Shown in pieces: positions 1 through 8,636 of a stretch of 64,000 bases of DNA (its first letter is position 1; each line of letters begins with the position of its first letter). Under the pieces are notes generated by a model. That model had not been told where the DNA came from. It saw only the letters and a list, made by a program, of their open reading frames with translations, and ran no database searches. The DNA is from Streptomyces canus (lineage in GTDB: Bacteria; Actinomycetota; Actinomycetes; Streptomycetales; Streptomycetaceae), in NCBI RefSeq assembly GCF_030816965.1, contig NZ_JAUSYQ010000002.1, positions 5,181,501-5,245,500 on the forward strand, read 5' to 3'. The position numbers and the translations under genes are program-made.

Positions 1-1
1 G

Positions 2-631
2 AGTCGGACCGAGATCCCCGACGCCACCTGCTGGGTGGACGCCGACGCGACGGAACTCATGCGGGCGCGTGCCGCGATGAACGCGACCGGCGCTCCGAAG
101 ATCTCCCTGCTCGCGCTGCTCGCCCGGATCTGCACCGCCGCCCTCTCCCGCTTCCCCGAGCTCAACTCCACCGTGGACACGGCGGCCAGGGAGATCGTCC
201 GGCTGGACGCCGTGCATCTGGGGTTCGCCGCGCAGACCGAGCGGGGACTGGTCGTGCCGGTCGTGAAGGACGCACACACGCGTGACGCCGAGGCCCTGTC
301 CGCGGAGTTCGCCCGGCTGACCGAGGCGGCCCGCACCGGCACCCTCACCCCCGCGGACCTCACGGGCGGCACCTTCACGTTGAACAACTACGGCGTGTTC
401 GGCGTCGACGGCTCCACGCCGATCATCAACCACCCCGAGGCCGCCATGCTCGGCGTCGGCCGCATCGTCCCCAAACCGTGGGTGCACGAGGGCGAGCTGG
501 CGGTGCGCCAGGTCGTCCAGCTCTCGCTCACCTTCGACCACCGGGTGTGCGACGGCGGCACCGCGGGCGGCTTCCTGCGCTATGTGGCGGACTGCGTGGA
601 ACAGCCGGCGGTCCTGCTGCGCACCCTGTGA
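2..631 (+). CDS. bkdC: 2-oxoacid dehydrogenase E2, C-terminal part (5' end outside window)
   Basis: This is the catalytic acyltransferase domain of a dihydrolipoamide acyltransferase (E2) of a branched-chain 2-oxo acid dehydrogenase complex. E2 moves the acyl group from the lipoyl arm to CoA. The frame is open from base 2, so the lipoyl and E3-binding domains lie outside the window. Visible family features are the YGVFGVDGSTPIIN segment, a GVGRIVPKPWV strand and the terminal active-site motif DHRVCDGG, with the catalytic His and Asp present. It is clearly related to the complete bkdC at 14657 but is a different copy (HRVCDG against HRLVDG). Its own bkdA and bkdB are presumably just upstream; that is inference from family gene order. 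It could serve another 2-oxoacid complex, but the second bkd cluster typical of Streptomyces is the likeliest reading. Confidence 0.9.
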   Translation, partial: SRTEIPDATCWVDADATELMRARAAMNATGAPKISLLALLARICTAALSRFPELNSTVDTAAREIVRLDAVHLGFAAQTERGLVVPVVKDAHTRDAEALSAEFARLTEAARTGTLTPADLTGGTFTLNNYGVFGVDGSTPIINHPEAAMLGVGRIVPKPWVHEGELAVRQVVQLSLTFDHRVCDGGTAGGFLRYVADCVEQPAVLLRTL

Positions 632-712
632 CCGCGGCGCCGGCACCCGCGCGGCACGATCGCGGCGCCGCCGCACGTTCCCTGTGATCGCGGCGGCACG
701 CATACTCGGGGG

Positions 713-1633
713 GTGACCTCGTACGAGCCCTCGCGCGTTCCAGGCGCCGGTCCCGTGTACGACGTGGTGGTGCTCGCCGGGGGCGCCGCCCGGCGGCTCG
801 GCGGCGCGGACAAGCCCGGTGTGCGGGTGGGCGGACGCGCCCTGCTCGACCGCGTCCTCGCCGCCTGCGCCGACGCGGGCACCACCGTCGTCGTCGCCGA
901 CCCCCGCCCCACCGCCCGGCCGGTGACCTGGGCCCGCGAGGACCCGCCCGGCGGCGGCCCGCTGGCCGCCCTGGACGCCGGCCTGCGGCACACCACGGCG
1001 CGGTACGTCCTGGTGCTCTCCGCCGACCTGCCCTTCCTCCAGGAGGGCACCGCACGGCTGCTGCTGACCGTTCTGCGCACGGGCGGCGCCGACGGCGTGC
1101 TGCTCACCGACGCCGACGGCCGCGACCAGCCACTGGTGGCCGCGTACCGTGCGACCTCGCTGCGCCACGAACTCGCCGCGCTCACCAAGGAGCACGGCGC
1201 TCTCACCGGCCTTCCGCTGCGCCGGCTGACCGCCACGCTCGACCTCACCCGCGTCCCCGACCCCGTCGCGTCCTTCGACTGCGACACCTGGGACGACATC
1301 GCCACCGCCAGGGCACGCATCAGGGAGCATGGGCACGTGTTGGATGAATGGATTTCCGCAGTCAAGGACGAACTGGGCCTCGAGCTCGACGTCGACACCG
1401 GCGTGCTGCTCGACCTCGCCCGTGACGCCGCGCACGGCGTGGCCAGGCCCGCGGCACCACTGACCACCTTCCTTGTCGGCTACGCCGCCGCGCAGGCAGG
1501 CGGTGGTCCCGAGGCCGTCGCCGAGGCCTCCCGCAAGGCCGCGGCCCTGGCCCTGCGCTGGGCCGACGAGACCGAAGGCGACACCGCCGCCACGCCCGAC
1601 GGGGGCCCCGACACCCGCCCGGACGTCGGATGA
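713..1633 (+). CDS. mobA: MobA-like molybdenum cofactor guanylyltransferase fused to DUF6457 domain
   Basis: This predicted nucleotidyltransferase attaches GMP to molybdopterin to make the MGD form of the molybdenum cofactor. Residues about 12-195 form the MobA/NTP-transferase domain, with the nucleotide loop LAGGAARRLGGADKP near the N-terminus and the metal-binding LSADLPF strand. From about residue 208 a separate helical domain follows (LDEWISAVKDELGLELDV onward), matching the small actinobacterial DUF6457 module usually found alone or fused to MobA. The GTG start at 713 lies six bases after CATACT, a -10-like hexamer, so the message may be leaderless. The stop overlaps the moeA start (ATGA at 1630), so the two cofactor genes form a coupled operon. 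The MobA assignment is confident; the role of the C-terminal domain is unknown. Confidence 0.88.
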   Translation: MTSYEPSRVPGAGPVYDVVVLAGGAARRLGGADKPGVRVGGRALLDRVLAACADAGTTVVVADPRPTARPVTWAREDPPGGGPLAALDAGLRHTTARYVLVLSADLPFLQEGTARLLLTVLRTGGADGVLLTDADGRDQPLVAAYRATSLRHELAALTKEHGALTGLPLRRLTATLDLTRVPDPVASFDCDTWDDIATARARIREHGHVLDEWISAVKDELGLELDVDTGVLLDLARDAAHGVARPAAPLTTFLVGYAAAQAGGGPEAVAEASRKAAALALRWADETEGDTAATPDGGPDTRPDVG

Positions 1634-2994
1634 CCGCCCGGTCCCTGCGGAGCGGCGAGGACGCCGACGAGTTCGACGTCGAGGAGGCACTGGCGCTGGT
1701 GAAGGAAGACAACGGTGCCGCCCACCGCGCCCCGGTCCCCCCTGCCCAGGCCTCCGGCCGCGCGTCCGAACCGGGCGCCCGCCACAAGGCGACCCCCTGG
1801 ACAGAGGCCCGCGCCACGGCCGCCCGGGCCGCCCGTACCGTGACCCGCAGCGCCCGCCGCGCCCCCGTCTCCGTGCGGCTCGAGGACGCCCTCGGCCTCA
1901 CCCTGGCCGCTCCCCTCGACGCCCTCACCGACCTCCCCTCCTTCAATACCTCGGCCATGGACGGCTGGGCGGTCGCGGGACCCGGCCCCTGGGCCGTGCG
2001 GGACGAGGGCGTACTGGCCGGACACGCCGAGCCCGCGCCCCTCACCGACGGCGAGGCGGCCCGGATCGCCACCGGCGCCCGCATCCCCCCGGACACCACC
2101 GCCGTCCTGCGCAGCGAGCACGGACAGACCGACGAGAAGGGCAGGCTGCACGCCACCCGGGAGGTCGTCCACGGCCAGGACATCCGCCCGCGCGGACAGG
2201 AGTGCCGTAAGGGCGACCAGCTCCTGCCGCCCGGCGCCCTCGTCACCCCGGCCGTCCTCGGTCTTGCCGCGGCCGCCGGATACGACACCCTCACCGCTGT
2301 CCCCCGCCCCCGCGTCGAAGTCCTCGTCCTCGGCGACGAGTTGCTCACCGAGGGTGCTCCGCGCGACGGCCTGATCCGGGACGCGCTCGGGCCGATGCTC
2401 CCGCCCTGGCTGCGCGCGCTCGGCGCCGAGGTCACCGCCGTACGCCGGCTCGGTGACTCCGCCGCCGCCCTGCACAAGGCGGTCACTCGCTCCGACGCCG
2501 ACGTGATCGTCACGACCGGCGGCACCGCGGCCGGACCCGTCGACCACGTCCACCCCGTCCTTGACCGTATCGGCGCCGAACTCCTGGTCGACGGCGTCAA
2601 GGTGCGCCCCGGCCACCCCATGCTGCTGGCCCGCACCAAGGAGAACCAGCACCTCGTCGGCCTGCCCGGCAATCCCCTGGCGGCGGTCTCCGGCCTGCTC
2701 ACGCTCGCCGAGCCGCTGCTGCGCACCCTGGCCGCCCGCCCGGCCCCGGAGCCGTACACGCTGCCCCTGAGGGACGAGGCCCACGGTCATCCGTACGACA
2801 CCCGGCTCGTCCCGGTCGTCCTGCGCGGTGACCGTGCGGTTCCCCTGCACTACAACGGCCCGGCCATGCTGCGGGGCATCGCGGCCGCCGACGCCCTCGC
2901 CGTCGTACCGCCCGGGGGTGCCCGGCCGGGGCAGGAGGCCGAACTGCTCGATCTGCCCTGGGCGTCCGCCGGAATCGGGGTGTGTTTCACGTGA
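1630..2994 (+). CDS. moeA: molybdopterin molybdenumtransferase MoeA
   Basis: MoeA inserts molybdate into adenylylated molybdopterin. The 454-residue protein has the MoeA N-terminal domain, with FNTSAMDGWAV supplying the conserved substrate-loop Asp. It then has the MoCF-biosynthesis fold (VEVLVLGDELLTEG and VTTGGTAAGPVDHV) and a C-terminal beta domain. An extra N-terminal segment of about 50 residues, rich in Asp/Glu then Ala/Arg, precedes the first recognisable MoeA motif and is longer than in enterobacterial MoeA. The ATG overlaps the mobA stop, so the pair is translationally coupled. The stop codon (2992-2994) lies inside a perfect parS palindrome, and the next gene starts before it. Function is confident from motifs and the mobA neighbour. 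Confidence 0.92.
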   Translation: MTARSLRSGEDADEFDVEEALALVKEDNGAAHRAPVPPAQASGRASEPGARHKATPWTEARATAARAARTVTRSARRAPVSVRLEDALGLTLAAPLDALTDLPSFNTSAMDGWAVAGPGPWAVRDEGVLAGHAEPAPLTDGEAARIATGARIPPDTTAVLRSEHGQTDEKGRLHATREVVHGQDIRPRGQECRKGDQLLPPGALVTPAVLGLAAAAGYDTLTAVPRPRVEVLVLGDELLTEGAPRDGLIRDALGPMLPPWLRALGAEVTAVRRLGDSAAALHKAVTRSDADVIVTTGGTAAGPVDHVHPVLDRIGAELLVDGVKVRPGHPMLLARTKENQHLVGLPGNPLAAVSGLLTLAEPLLRTLAARPAPEPYTLPLRDEAHGHPYDTRLVPVVLRGDRAVPLHYNGPAMLRGIAAADALAVVPPGGARPGQEAELLDLPWASAGIGVCFT

Positions 2995-4097
2995 AACTTC
3001 CGGGCCATGACGCGATCGCCCGCCAGGCGGACGAGCATCTCGTGACCCACAAGGTGAAGCTGCCGCGCAAGGTGGTGGAGCACCCGTTCCGCCAGGTCGC
3101 CAAGCGGGTGCTGATGGCCCTGCTGGTCCTCGCGGCAACTGCCCTGATCGTCTACGCCGACCGTGACGGCTACAACGACAACTCCGACCAGTCCGTCGAC
3201 CTCCTCGACGCCTGGTACTACGCGACCGTCACCCTCTCCACCACCGGATACGGCGACATCACCCCGGTCAGCGATGCCGCCCGGCTCACCAACATCTTCG
3301 TCATCACGCCCCTGCGTGTGCTGTTCCTGATCATCCTGGTCGGCACGACGCTCGAAGTCCTCACCGAACGCACCCGTGAGGAGTGGCGGCTCAACCGCTG
3401 GAGGTCCACCTTGCGCGACCACACCGTCGTCGTCGGCTTCGGCACCAAGGGCCGGTCGGCGATTCAGACCGTCTGCGCGACGGGTCTGAAGAAGGAGCAG
3501 GTCGTGGTGGTCGACCCCAGCAGCAAGGCGATCGACGCCGCGACCGCCGACGGCTATGCGGGCGTCGTCGGGGACGCCACACGCAGTGAGGTGCTCAAGC
3601 GTGCCGAGGTGCACAGGGCACGGAAGATCATCATCGCCACCCAGCGCGACGACACGGCCGTACTCGTGACCCTGACCGCCCGGCAGCTCAACAAGGGCGC
3701 CAAGATCGTCGCCGCCGTGCGCGAGGAGGAGAACGCGCCGCTGCTCAAGCAGTCCGGTGCCGACGCGGTCATCACCAGCGCCAGTGCGGCCGGCCGGCTC
3801 CTCGGTCTTTCGGTGCTCAGCCCCGCCGCCGGCATGGTGATGGAGGACCTCATCCAGCAGGGCAGCGGGCTCGACATCGTCGAACGGCCGGTCATAAAGG
3901 CCGAGGTGGGAAGGCATCCGAGGGAGACGGACGACCTGGTGGTGAGCGTTCTGCGCGGGCACCGGGTGCTCGGCTACGACGATTCGGCCATCGGGACGCT
4001 GGAGCTGACGGACCGGCTGATCACGATCGTGCGCGCGACGCCGGGCACCCAGGTGGCACCCGACGCGCACCCGCTGCCTCCGATGCCCTCGCAGTGA
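2982..4097 (+). CDS. potassium channel family protein with TrkA-N (RCK) domain
   Basis: This is a two-helix ion channel of the MthK/Kch type. After a charged N-terminus, a first membrane helix (about residues 42-58), a pore loop with the selectivity filter TTGYGD (about residue 86) and a second helix are visible. A TrkA-N nucleotide-binding domain follows from about residue 140, with the Rossmann loop VVVGFGTKGRS, and then a C-terminal regulatory domain. It probably conducts potassium in response to cytosolic NAD(H) or another ligand. The GTG at 2982 overlaps moeA by 13 bases; GTG 2991 is an in-frame alternative inside parS. Its TGA abuts the stop of the convergent ABC permease with no intervening base and no terminator. 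Filter and Rossmann motifs are clear; the ligand is unknown. Confidence 0.88.
   Translation: MFHVKLPGHDAIARQADEHLVTHKVKLPRKVVEHPFRQVAKRVLMALLVLAATALIVYADRDGYNDNSDQSVDLLDAWYYATVTLSTTGYGDITPVSDAARLTNIFVITPLRVLFLIILVGTTLEVLTERTREEWRLNRWRSTLRDHTVVVGFGTKGRSAIQTVCATGLKKEQVVVVDPSSKAIDAATADGYAGVVGDATRSEVLKRAEVHRARKIIIATQRDDTAVLVTLTARQLNKGAKIVAAVREEENAPLLKQSGADAVITSASAAGRLLGLSVLSPAAGMVMEDLIQQGSGLDIVERPVIKAEVGRHPRETDDLVVSVLRGHRVLGYDDSAIGTLELTDRLITIVRATPGTQVAPDAHPLPPMPSQ
2984..2997. other. parS: parS site (ParB binding site), copy 1
   Basis: GTTTCACGTGAAAC is a perfect 14-bp palindrome identical to the Streptomyces parS consensus bound by ParB for chromosome segregation. It covers the moeA stop codon and the possible GTG start at 2991 of the next gene, so the site is protein-coding in two frames. 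parS sites in this genus concentrate around oriC, which argues that the window is origin-proximal. A second identical site lies at 39766. Confidence 0.93.
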
Positions 4098-4946
4098 TCA
4101 CTTGCGGTTGTAGAGCCGCATGGTGACCGGCCCGAAGACCGCGACGAACAGGCCCGCCCACCCCAGCGACCAGGCGATCTCGTCGGCAGGCCAGTCGCCC
4201 GCCATCAACGCACGTACGGCCGAGGACAGATGGGTGATCGGGCTGTTGTTGACGAAGGCCTGGAGCCAGCCCGGCATCGTGCGAGGGTCGACGAAGACGT
4301 TGGACAGGAAGGTCAGCGGGAAGATCACCATCATGCTGACGCCCATCACCGACTTCTCGGTGCGCAGCAGCAGACCGAACATCGTCCAGATCCACGAGAA
4401 GGCGAACGAGAACACGACGAGCAGGGCGATCCCGGCGACCACACCACCGAAGCCGCCGTCCGGGCGATAGCCGAGGATCACACCGACGGTGAGCATCACG
4501 ACGGACGCGATCGTGTAGCGCAGGGCATCGCCGAGCAGATAGCCGACCATCACCGACGGCCGCCAGATCGGCAGCGTGCGGAACCGGTCGAAGACGCCCT
4601 TCTCGATGTCGGTGTTCACCGAGACACCGGTGTACATCGTGATCATCACGACCGACATCACCAGGATGCCCGGCAGCAGGAACTGGATGTACTCCTTCGG
4701 GGACCCGGCCAGGGCGCCCCCGAACAGGTACGTGTACATCAGCACCATCATGATCGGGAACGCGGTGACGTCGAAGAGCTGCTCCGGCACATGCTTGATC
4801 TTGAGGATCGCCCGCCAGCCGAAGGTCAGCGAGGCCGACAGGGCGCTCGGGCGCGGCGGACGCTCCCCGGTGACCAGCAGCGCGGCCAGCGACTCCGCGC
4901 TGACGGGGGCGAGGTCCTGGGCCTCGGTCTGTGTCGCGGTGCTCAT
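4098..4946 (-). CDS. ABC-2 type transporter permease (daunorubicin-resistance DrrB type)
   Basis: This 282-residue integral membrane subunit of an ABC exporter belongs to the DrrB/ABC-2 family. After a hydrophilic N-terminus, about six hydrophobic segments are seen: the [17 protein letters not shown] helix, the family segment [20 protein letters not shown], then [14 protein letters not shown], a [11 protein letters not shown] helix and a C-terminal helix near [15 protein letters not shown]. It starts inside the 3' end of the ATPase gene (4-base overlap at 4943-4946), so the two are co-translated and surely partners. Drug or lipid export is the usual role of this family. The substrate cannot be read from the sequence. 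Confidence 0.9.
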   Translation of the reverse strand: MSTATQTEAQDLAPVSAESLAALLVTGERPPRPSALSASLTFGWRAILKIKHVPEQLFDVTAFPIMMVLMYTYLFGGALAGSPKEYIQFLLPGILVMSVVMITMYTGVSVNTDIEKGVFDRFRTLPIWRPSVMVGYLLGDALRYTIASVVMLTVGVILGYRPDGGFGGVVAGIALLVVFSFAFSWIWTMFGLLLRTEKSVMGVSMMVIFPLTFLSNVFVDPRTMPGWLQAFVNNSPITHLSSAVRALMAGDWPADEIAWSLGWAGLFVAVFGPVTMRLYNRK

Positions 4947-5965
4947 GCCGCCACCTCGTCCTTGTCGTCGCGGGCGCCGTGGGCGTTGCGGGTGTCGTGC
5001 GTGTCGTGTCCGGTGAGGGCGAGGAAGACCTCGTCCAGGCTGGGCTGGCCCAGCGAGAAGTTGTCGACGGTGATCCCGGTGCGGGCCAGTTCGGCGAGGG
5101 CGCGCGAGGCCTGTTCGGCGGCGGTGTCACCGGTCGCCGAGCCGAGCCGGGCCGTCAGTGCGACCGGGTCGGGTTCCAGCTGCACCTGGGCGTCCAGGGC
5201 CCGTCGTAGGATCTCCGCCGCCTCGGGCCGTTGCCCGCCGTCCCTCAGACGCAGATGTACGGTCCCGGCGCCCACCGAGGCCTTCAGCTCGCCCTTCGTG
5301 CCCTCGGCGATCACCCGGCCGTGGTCGATGACGGCGATCCGGGAGGCCAACTGGTCGGCCTCGTCCAGATACTGCGTGGTCAGCAGCACGGTGGTGCCCT
5401 GGGCGACGACCGCGCGCACGATGTCCCAGACCTGGTTGCGGCTGCGTGGATCGAGGCCGGTGGTCGGCTCGTCGAGGAAGAGCAGTTCGGGTGTGTTGAG
5501 GATGGACGCGGCGATGTCGATACGGCGCCGCATGCCGCCGGAGTAGTGCTTGACCTGCTTCCCGGCCGCGTCCGAAAGACCGAAGGCTTCCAGGAGCTGC
5601 CCGGCACGTTCGCGTGCGGCCTTCTTGTGGTGGCCGAGGAGGCGGCCCAGCAGGACCAGGTTCTCGGTGCCGGTGAGGTCCTCGTCGACGGAGGCGTACT
5701 GGCCGGTGAGGCTGACCCGGCCGCGGACCTCGTCGGCCTCGCGGACGACGTCGTGGCCGAAGACGTGGGCCTCGCCGCCGTCGGGCCTGAGCAGGGTGGC
5801 GAGCATCTTCACGGTGGTGGTCTTGCCGGCGCCGTTCGGGCCGAGGACGCCGTAGACCGTGCCGGCCGGCACGGCGAGATCGACTCCGTCGACGGCCCTG
5901 GTCTCGCCGAACGTCTTCACCAGGCCCGCGGTTTCGATGGCCAGGCCTGACGTGTGCTGGCTCAT
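4943..5965 (-). CDS. ABC transporter ATP-binding protein (DrrA type)
   Basis: This is the 340-residue ATPase of the exporter whose permease follows. It shows Walker [10 protein letters not shown] at about residues 42-50, signature YSGGMRRR, Walker B with [12 protein letters not shown] and the switch region [12 protein letters not shown]. The C-terminal extension of about 100 residues, ending with [19 protein letters not shown], is diagnostic of the daunorubicin-resistance DrrA subfamily. The ATG at 5965 is preceded by a purine-rich stretch (ACGCGGAAGGACATCCCACC), giving a possible GGAAGGA ribosome site. It is divergent from the quinone oxidoreductase gene at 6149, with about 180 bases holding both promoters. 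Substrate unknown; multidrug or antibiotic self-protection is plausible. Confidence 0.92.
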   Translation of the reverse strand: MSQHTSGLAIETAGLVKTFGETRAVDGVDLAVPAGTVYGVLGPNGAGKTTTVKMLATLLRPDGGEAHVFGHDVVREADEVRGRVSLTGQYASVDEDLTGTENLVLLGRLLGHHKKAARERAGQLLEAFGLSDAAGKQVKHYSGGMRRRIDIAASILNTPELLFLDEPTTGLDPRSRNQVWDIVRAVVAQGTTVLLTTQYLDEADQLASRIAVIDHGRVIAEGTKGELKASVGAGTVHLRLRDGGQRPEAAEILRRALDAQVQLEPDPVALTARLGSATGDTAAEQASRALAELARTGITVDNFSLGQPSLDEVFLALTGHDTHDTRNAHGARDDKDEVAA

Positions 5966-6148
5966 GGTGGGATGTCCTTCCGCGTTTTTGAGCTACGCAT
6001 GGGGAGACCTTTACCGTCACGCAAACTCATCGGTGGTGCACAGCGAATTTCAGGGGGACCGGTCCAAAGACGGAGACCGCATGGGACCGCGGACCGAGCA
6101 GCGGCGGGAGCCGAGGGATCGCGGAGCACGAGGAGTAGCGTCGGGCGC

Positions 6149-7129
6149 ATGCATGCGATCACGATTCCCGAACCCGGTGGGCCCGAGGCGCTGGTCTGGA
6201 GCGAGGTGCCGGATGCCACGGCCGGCGAGGGCGAGGTGCTGGTCGACGTGGTGGCCGGCGCCGTCAACCGCGCCGACATCCTGCAACGACAGGGCTTCTA
6301 CAACCCCCCGCCCGGCGCCTCCCCCTACCCCGGCCTGGAATGCTCCGGGCGGATCGCCGAGATCGGCCCCGGTGTCTCCGGCTGGGCCGTCGGCGACGAG
6401 GTGTGCGCGCTGCTCGCGGGCGGCGGCTACGCGGAGAAGGTCGCCGTACCGGCCGGACAGCTGCTGCCCGTGCCCAAGGGCCTCGACGTGCGGCGGGCGG
6501 CCGCGCTGCCCGAGGTGGTCTGCACGGTCTGGTCGAACGTCTTCATGGTCGCCCACCTGCGCCCCGGCGAGACCCTGCTGGTGCACGGCGGCTCCAGCGG
6601 CATCGGCACGATGGCGATCCAGCTCGCCAAGGCCGTGGGCGCCAAGGTAGCGGTGACCGCGGGCACGCCGGAGAAGCTGGACCGCTGTGCCGAGCTCGGC
6701 GCGGACATCCTGATCAACTACCGGGAACAGGACTTCGTCGAGGAGGTGAAGAAGGCAACCGACGGAGCGGGCGCCGACGTCATCCTCGACAACATGGGCG
6801 CGAAGTACCTCGACCGGAACGTCACGGCACTCGCCGTCAACGGACGGCTCGCGATCATCGGCATGCAGGGCGGCATCAAGGGCGAGCTGAACATCGCCAC
6901 GCTGCTGAACAAGCGCGCCGCGATCAGCGCGACCTCGCTGCGGGCGCGGCCGCTGGAGGAGAAGACGGCGATCGTGGCGGCCGTACGCGAGCATGTGTGG
7001 CCACTGCTGGACGCCGGGCACATCCGTCCCGTCGTCGACCGCGAGCTGCCGATGAGCGACGCGGCCGCCGCGCACCGGGTCGTCGAGGAGAGCGGCCACA
7101 TCGGCAAGGTCCTGCTGGTCACGCCATAG
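6149..7129 (+). CDS. NAD(P)H:quinone oxidoreductase, zinc-independent MDR family
   Basis: This 326-residue medium-chain dehydrogenase/reductase resembles bacterial quinone oxidoreductases (TP53I3/PIG3-like). The N-terminal GroES-like domain contains the RADILQRQGFYNPPPG segment. The cofactor domain has the glycine-rich loop HGGSSGIGTMAIQLAK and ends with the helix AAAHRVVEESGHIGKVLL typical of the group. It lacks the structural and catalytic zinc cysteines of alcohol dehydrogenases. The ATG at 6149 begins MHAITIPEPGGPE, the usual N-terminus; the open frame extends upstream but shows no family similarity there. It probably reduces quinones or enones with NADPH. The gene is monocistronic, divergent from the ABC operon and convergent with the next gene. 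Confidence 0.9.
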   Translation: MHAITIPEPGGPEALVWSEVPDATAGEGEVLVDVVAGAVNRADILQRQGFYNPPPGASPYPGLECSGRIAEIGPGVSGWAVGDEVCALLAGGGYAEKVAVPAGQLLPVPKGLDVRRAAALPEVVCTVWSNVFMVAHLRPGETLLVHGGSSGIGTMAIQLAKAVGAKVAVTAGTPEKLDRCAELGADILINYREQDFVEEVKKATDGAGADVILDNMGAKYLDRNVTALAVNGRLAIIGMQGGIKGELNIATLLNKRAAISATSLRARPLEEKTAIVAAVREHVWPLLDAGHIRPVVDRELPMSDAAAAHRVVEESGHIGKVLLVTP

Positions 7130-7145
7130 GCGTTCCCACACGGCC

Positions 7146-7907
7146 CTACCCGCGCCGAAGCCGCAGTGCGAACAGGCCGAGCCCGAGCCCCAGCCCGACC
7201 AGCACCAGCCCGGTGCCGAGCGGCAGGATGAACACCTTGGGCACGGCCGCGGGCTGCTGCGCGGGTCGTGACGATGCCGGGGCGGTCCCCGGAGGCGGCT
7301 CCGGCAGGGCGGTGCGGTCACCGTCCCCGGCATCGGTCCCCCCGGATTCCCTGTCCTCAGCGTCCGCGTCCTCCTCCTCCGCCGGCTCCTCCCGCCGCCC
7401 CGGCCGCTCCCGCCCCTCACCCGCACGGCTTCCGGCACGGGACGGGGTGGCGGCAGAGGGGGAGGGAGCGAGGGAGGCCGAGGGCGAGGCACGCTCCGGG
7501 CCATGGCCCCGCGGGGAACCCGAGGGGCCGGCGGGCACGGAGGGCACGGGGCTCCTGTCGGGGTGCCGCGGTCCGTGAGCCTCGACCGCGCTCGACGGGG
7601 TGCCGGAGGGGGAGGCCGGCGAGCTCGGGGCGGTGCGCGGCGGGGTCCCGGTGGCGAGGGACCAGTCGGCCCTCCGTAGCGGCCGGTGGGCAGGCAGCCG
7701 GGCCGGCGACCGCGAGTCGGTGAAGGAAGGTGACGCGTTCGCGGCACCGCGCGGGCGGCCCGAGCTCGTCGGGCCTGCTGAGGTGAGCGACGGCAACTCG
7801 GCGCCGTAGGCCTGAGGGGTCCCCTGCAGCCGGCCGCCCGGCGGCAGGACGACGGTGCTCGAGCCCACCACGATCGCCAGTACCGTCGCACGTAGCCAGG
7901 GAGTCAC
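7146..7907 (-). CDS. secreted, Pro/Ser-rich surface protein with C-terminal membrane anchor
   Basis: I recognise no enzymatic domain. The 253-residue product has a signal-type N-terminus (WLRATVLAIVVGSSTVVLPP). A long low-complexity extracellular stretch rich in Pro, Ser, Ala and Arg follows, with an acidic patch EEPAEEEDADAEDRE. The C-terminus holds one transmembrane helix, LPLGTGLVLVGLGLGLGLFA, followed by the stop-transfer tail LRLRRG. The architecture suggests a type I anchored wall-spanning protein. The LPLGTG string is not a canonical LPxTG sortase signal. It is convergent with the oxidoreductase (16-base gap) and divergent from bpa. The composition and biased frame make the coding call less certain than for neighbours, but the signal and anchor pair supports it. 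Confidence 0.68.
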   Translation of the reverse strand: MTPWLRATVLAIVVGSSTVVLPPGGRLQGTPQAYGAELPSLTSAGPTSSGRPRGAANASPSFTDSRSPARLPAHRPLRRADWSLATGTPPRTAPSSPASPSGTPSSAVEAHGPRHPDRSPVPSVPAGPSGSPRGHGPERASPSASLAPSPSAATPSRAGSRAGEGRERPGRREEPAEEEDADAEDRESGGTDAGDGDRTALPEPPPGTAPASSRPAQQPAAVPKVFILPLGTGLVLVGLGLGLGLFALRLRRG

Positions 7908-8043
7908 GGGACAAGACTGGCATTCAGTCAGGAGACCGGCATTCCGGGCGGCGCCATGGGAGCGATCCGCTGCGCGGACGGTGGATCAGCGTGTAGCGGG
8001 GGCACCTCACGGGTGAGGTGTACGGGTGCGAGAGAATGGCGGC

Positions 8044-8586
8044 ATGGAGATGCCGAGGAACGAAGGTTCGCCGGAAAGTCCCCAGATCCTGGTCGTGGGC
8101 CAGGACGGGATGGCACTGGGCGGCGGGGGTGACGACGATTCCCGCGAGGTTCCGGTCACGGAGATGGTCGAGCAGCCCGCGAAGGTCATGCGGATCGGCA
8201 GCATGATCAAGCAGCTGCTCGAAGAGGTGCGTGCGGCTCCTCTCGACGAGGCCAGCCGGGCGCGGCTCAAGGAGATCCACGCCAGCTCGGTGAAGGAGCT
8301 GGAGGACGGTCTGGCCCCCGAACTCGTGGAGGAGCTGGAGCGGCTCTCCCTGCCCTTCAACGAGGACGTGACCCCGAGTGATGCGGAACTGCGCATCGCC
8401 CAGGCCCAGTTGGTGGGCTGGCTCGAGGGGCTCTTCCATGGGATCCAGACCACGCTGTTCGCCCAGCAGATGGCCGCGCGGGCTCAGCTGGAGCAGATGC
8501 GCCGCGCGCTGCCCCCTGGCGTCGGCGGCCATGAGGAAGGTCTCGACCCGCGCGCCGGCGGCCGCTCGGGCGGGCCGTACCTGTAA
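8044..8586 (+). CDS. bpa: bacterial proteasome activator Bpa
   Basis: Bpa (DUF2587, the homologue of mycobacterial Rv3780) forms an ATP-independent ring that opens the 20S proteasome gate and passes in unfolded proteins. The 180-residue protein has a disordered N-terminus and a helical core starting near EQPAKVMRIGSMIKQLLEEV. It continues through VKELEDGLAPELVEELERL and QAQLVGWLEGLFHGIQTTLF, with a flexible tail. The tail ends Gly-Pro-Tyr-Leu, the HbYX-like C-terminus (GQYL in Mycobacterium) that docks into the proteasome alpha ring. Start candidates are ATG 8044, ATG 8050 and GTG 8026; 8044 is chosen because GAGA lies at fair spacing upstream. No proteasome genes are in the window, so the partner is inferred from the family. 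Confidence 0.9.
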   Translation: MEMPRNEGSPESPQILVVGQDGMALGGGGDDDSREVPVTEMVEQPAKVMRIGSMIKQLLEEVRAAPLDEASRARLKEIHASSVKELEDGLAPELVEELERLSLPFNEDVTPSDAELRIAQAQLVGWLEGLFHGIQTTLFAQQMAARAQLEQMRRALPPGVGGHEEGLDPRAGGRSGGPYL

Positions 8587-8602
8587 CCCCCCCCCGACCT
8601 GA

Positions 8603-8636
8603 GAAGGGTTCGGCAGCCGACGCTGCCGGGCCCTTC
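8603..8636 (+). terminator. rho-independent-type terminator after bpa
   Basis: Outer arms GAAGGG (8603) and CCCTTC (8631) enclose inner arms CGGCAG and CTGCCG, giving a GC-rich hairpin 17 bases after the bpa stop. There is no long T-run, as is normal in Streptomyces. Confidence 0.75.

Noticed and set aside
7146..7240. LPLGTG near the C-terminus read as a sortase signal
   Set aside because: Canonical sortase signals are LPxTG or LAxTG. Here the order is LPLGTG inside the membrane helix itself, so it is a helix start rather than a cleavage site.
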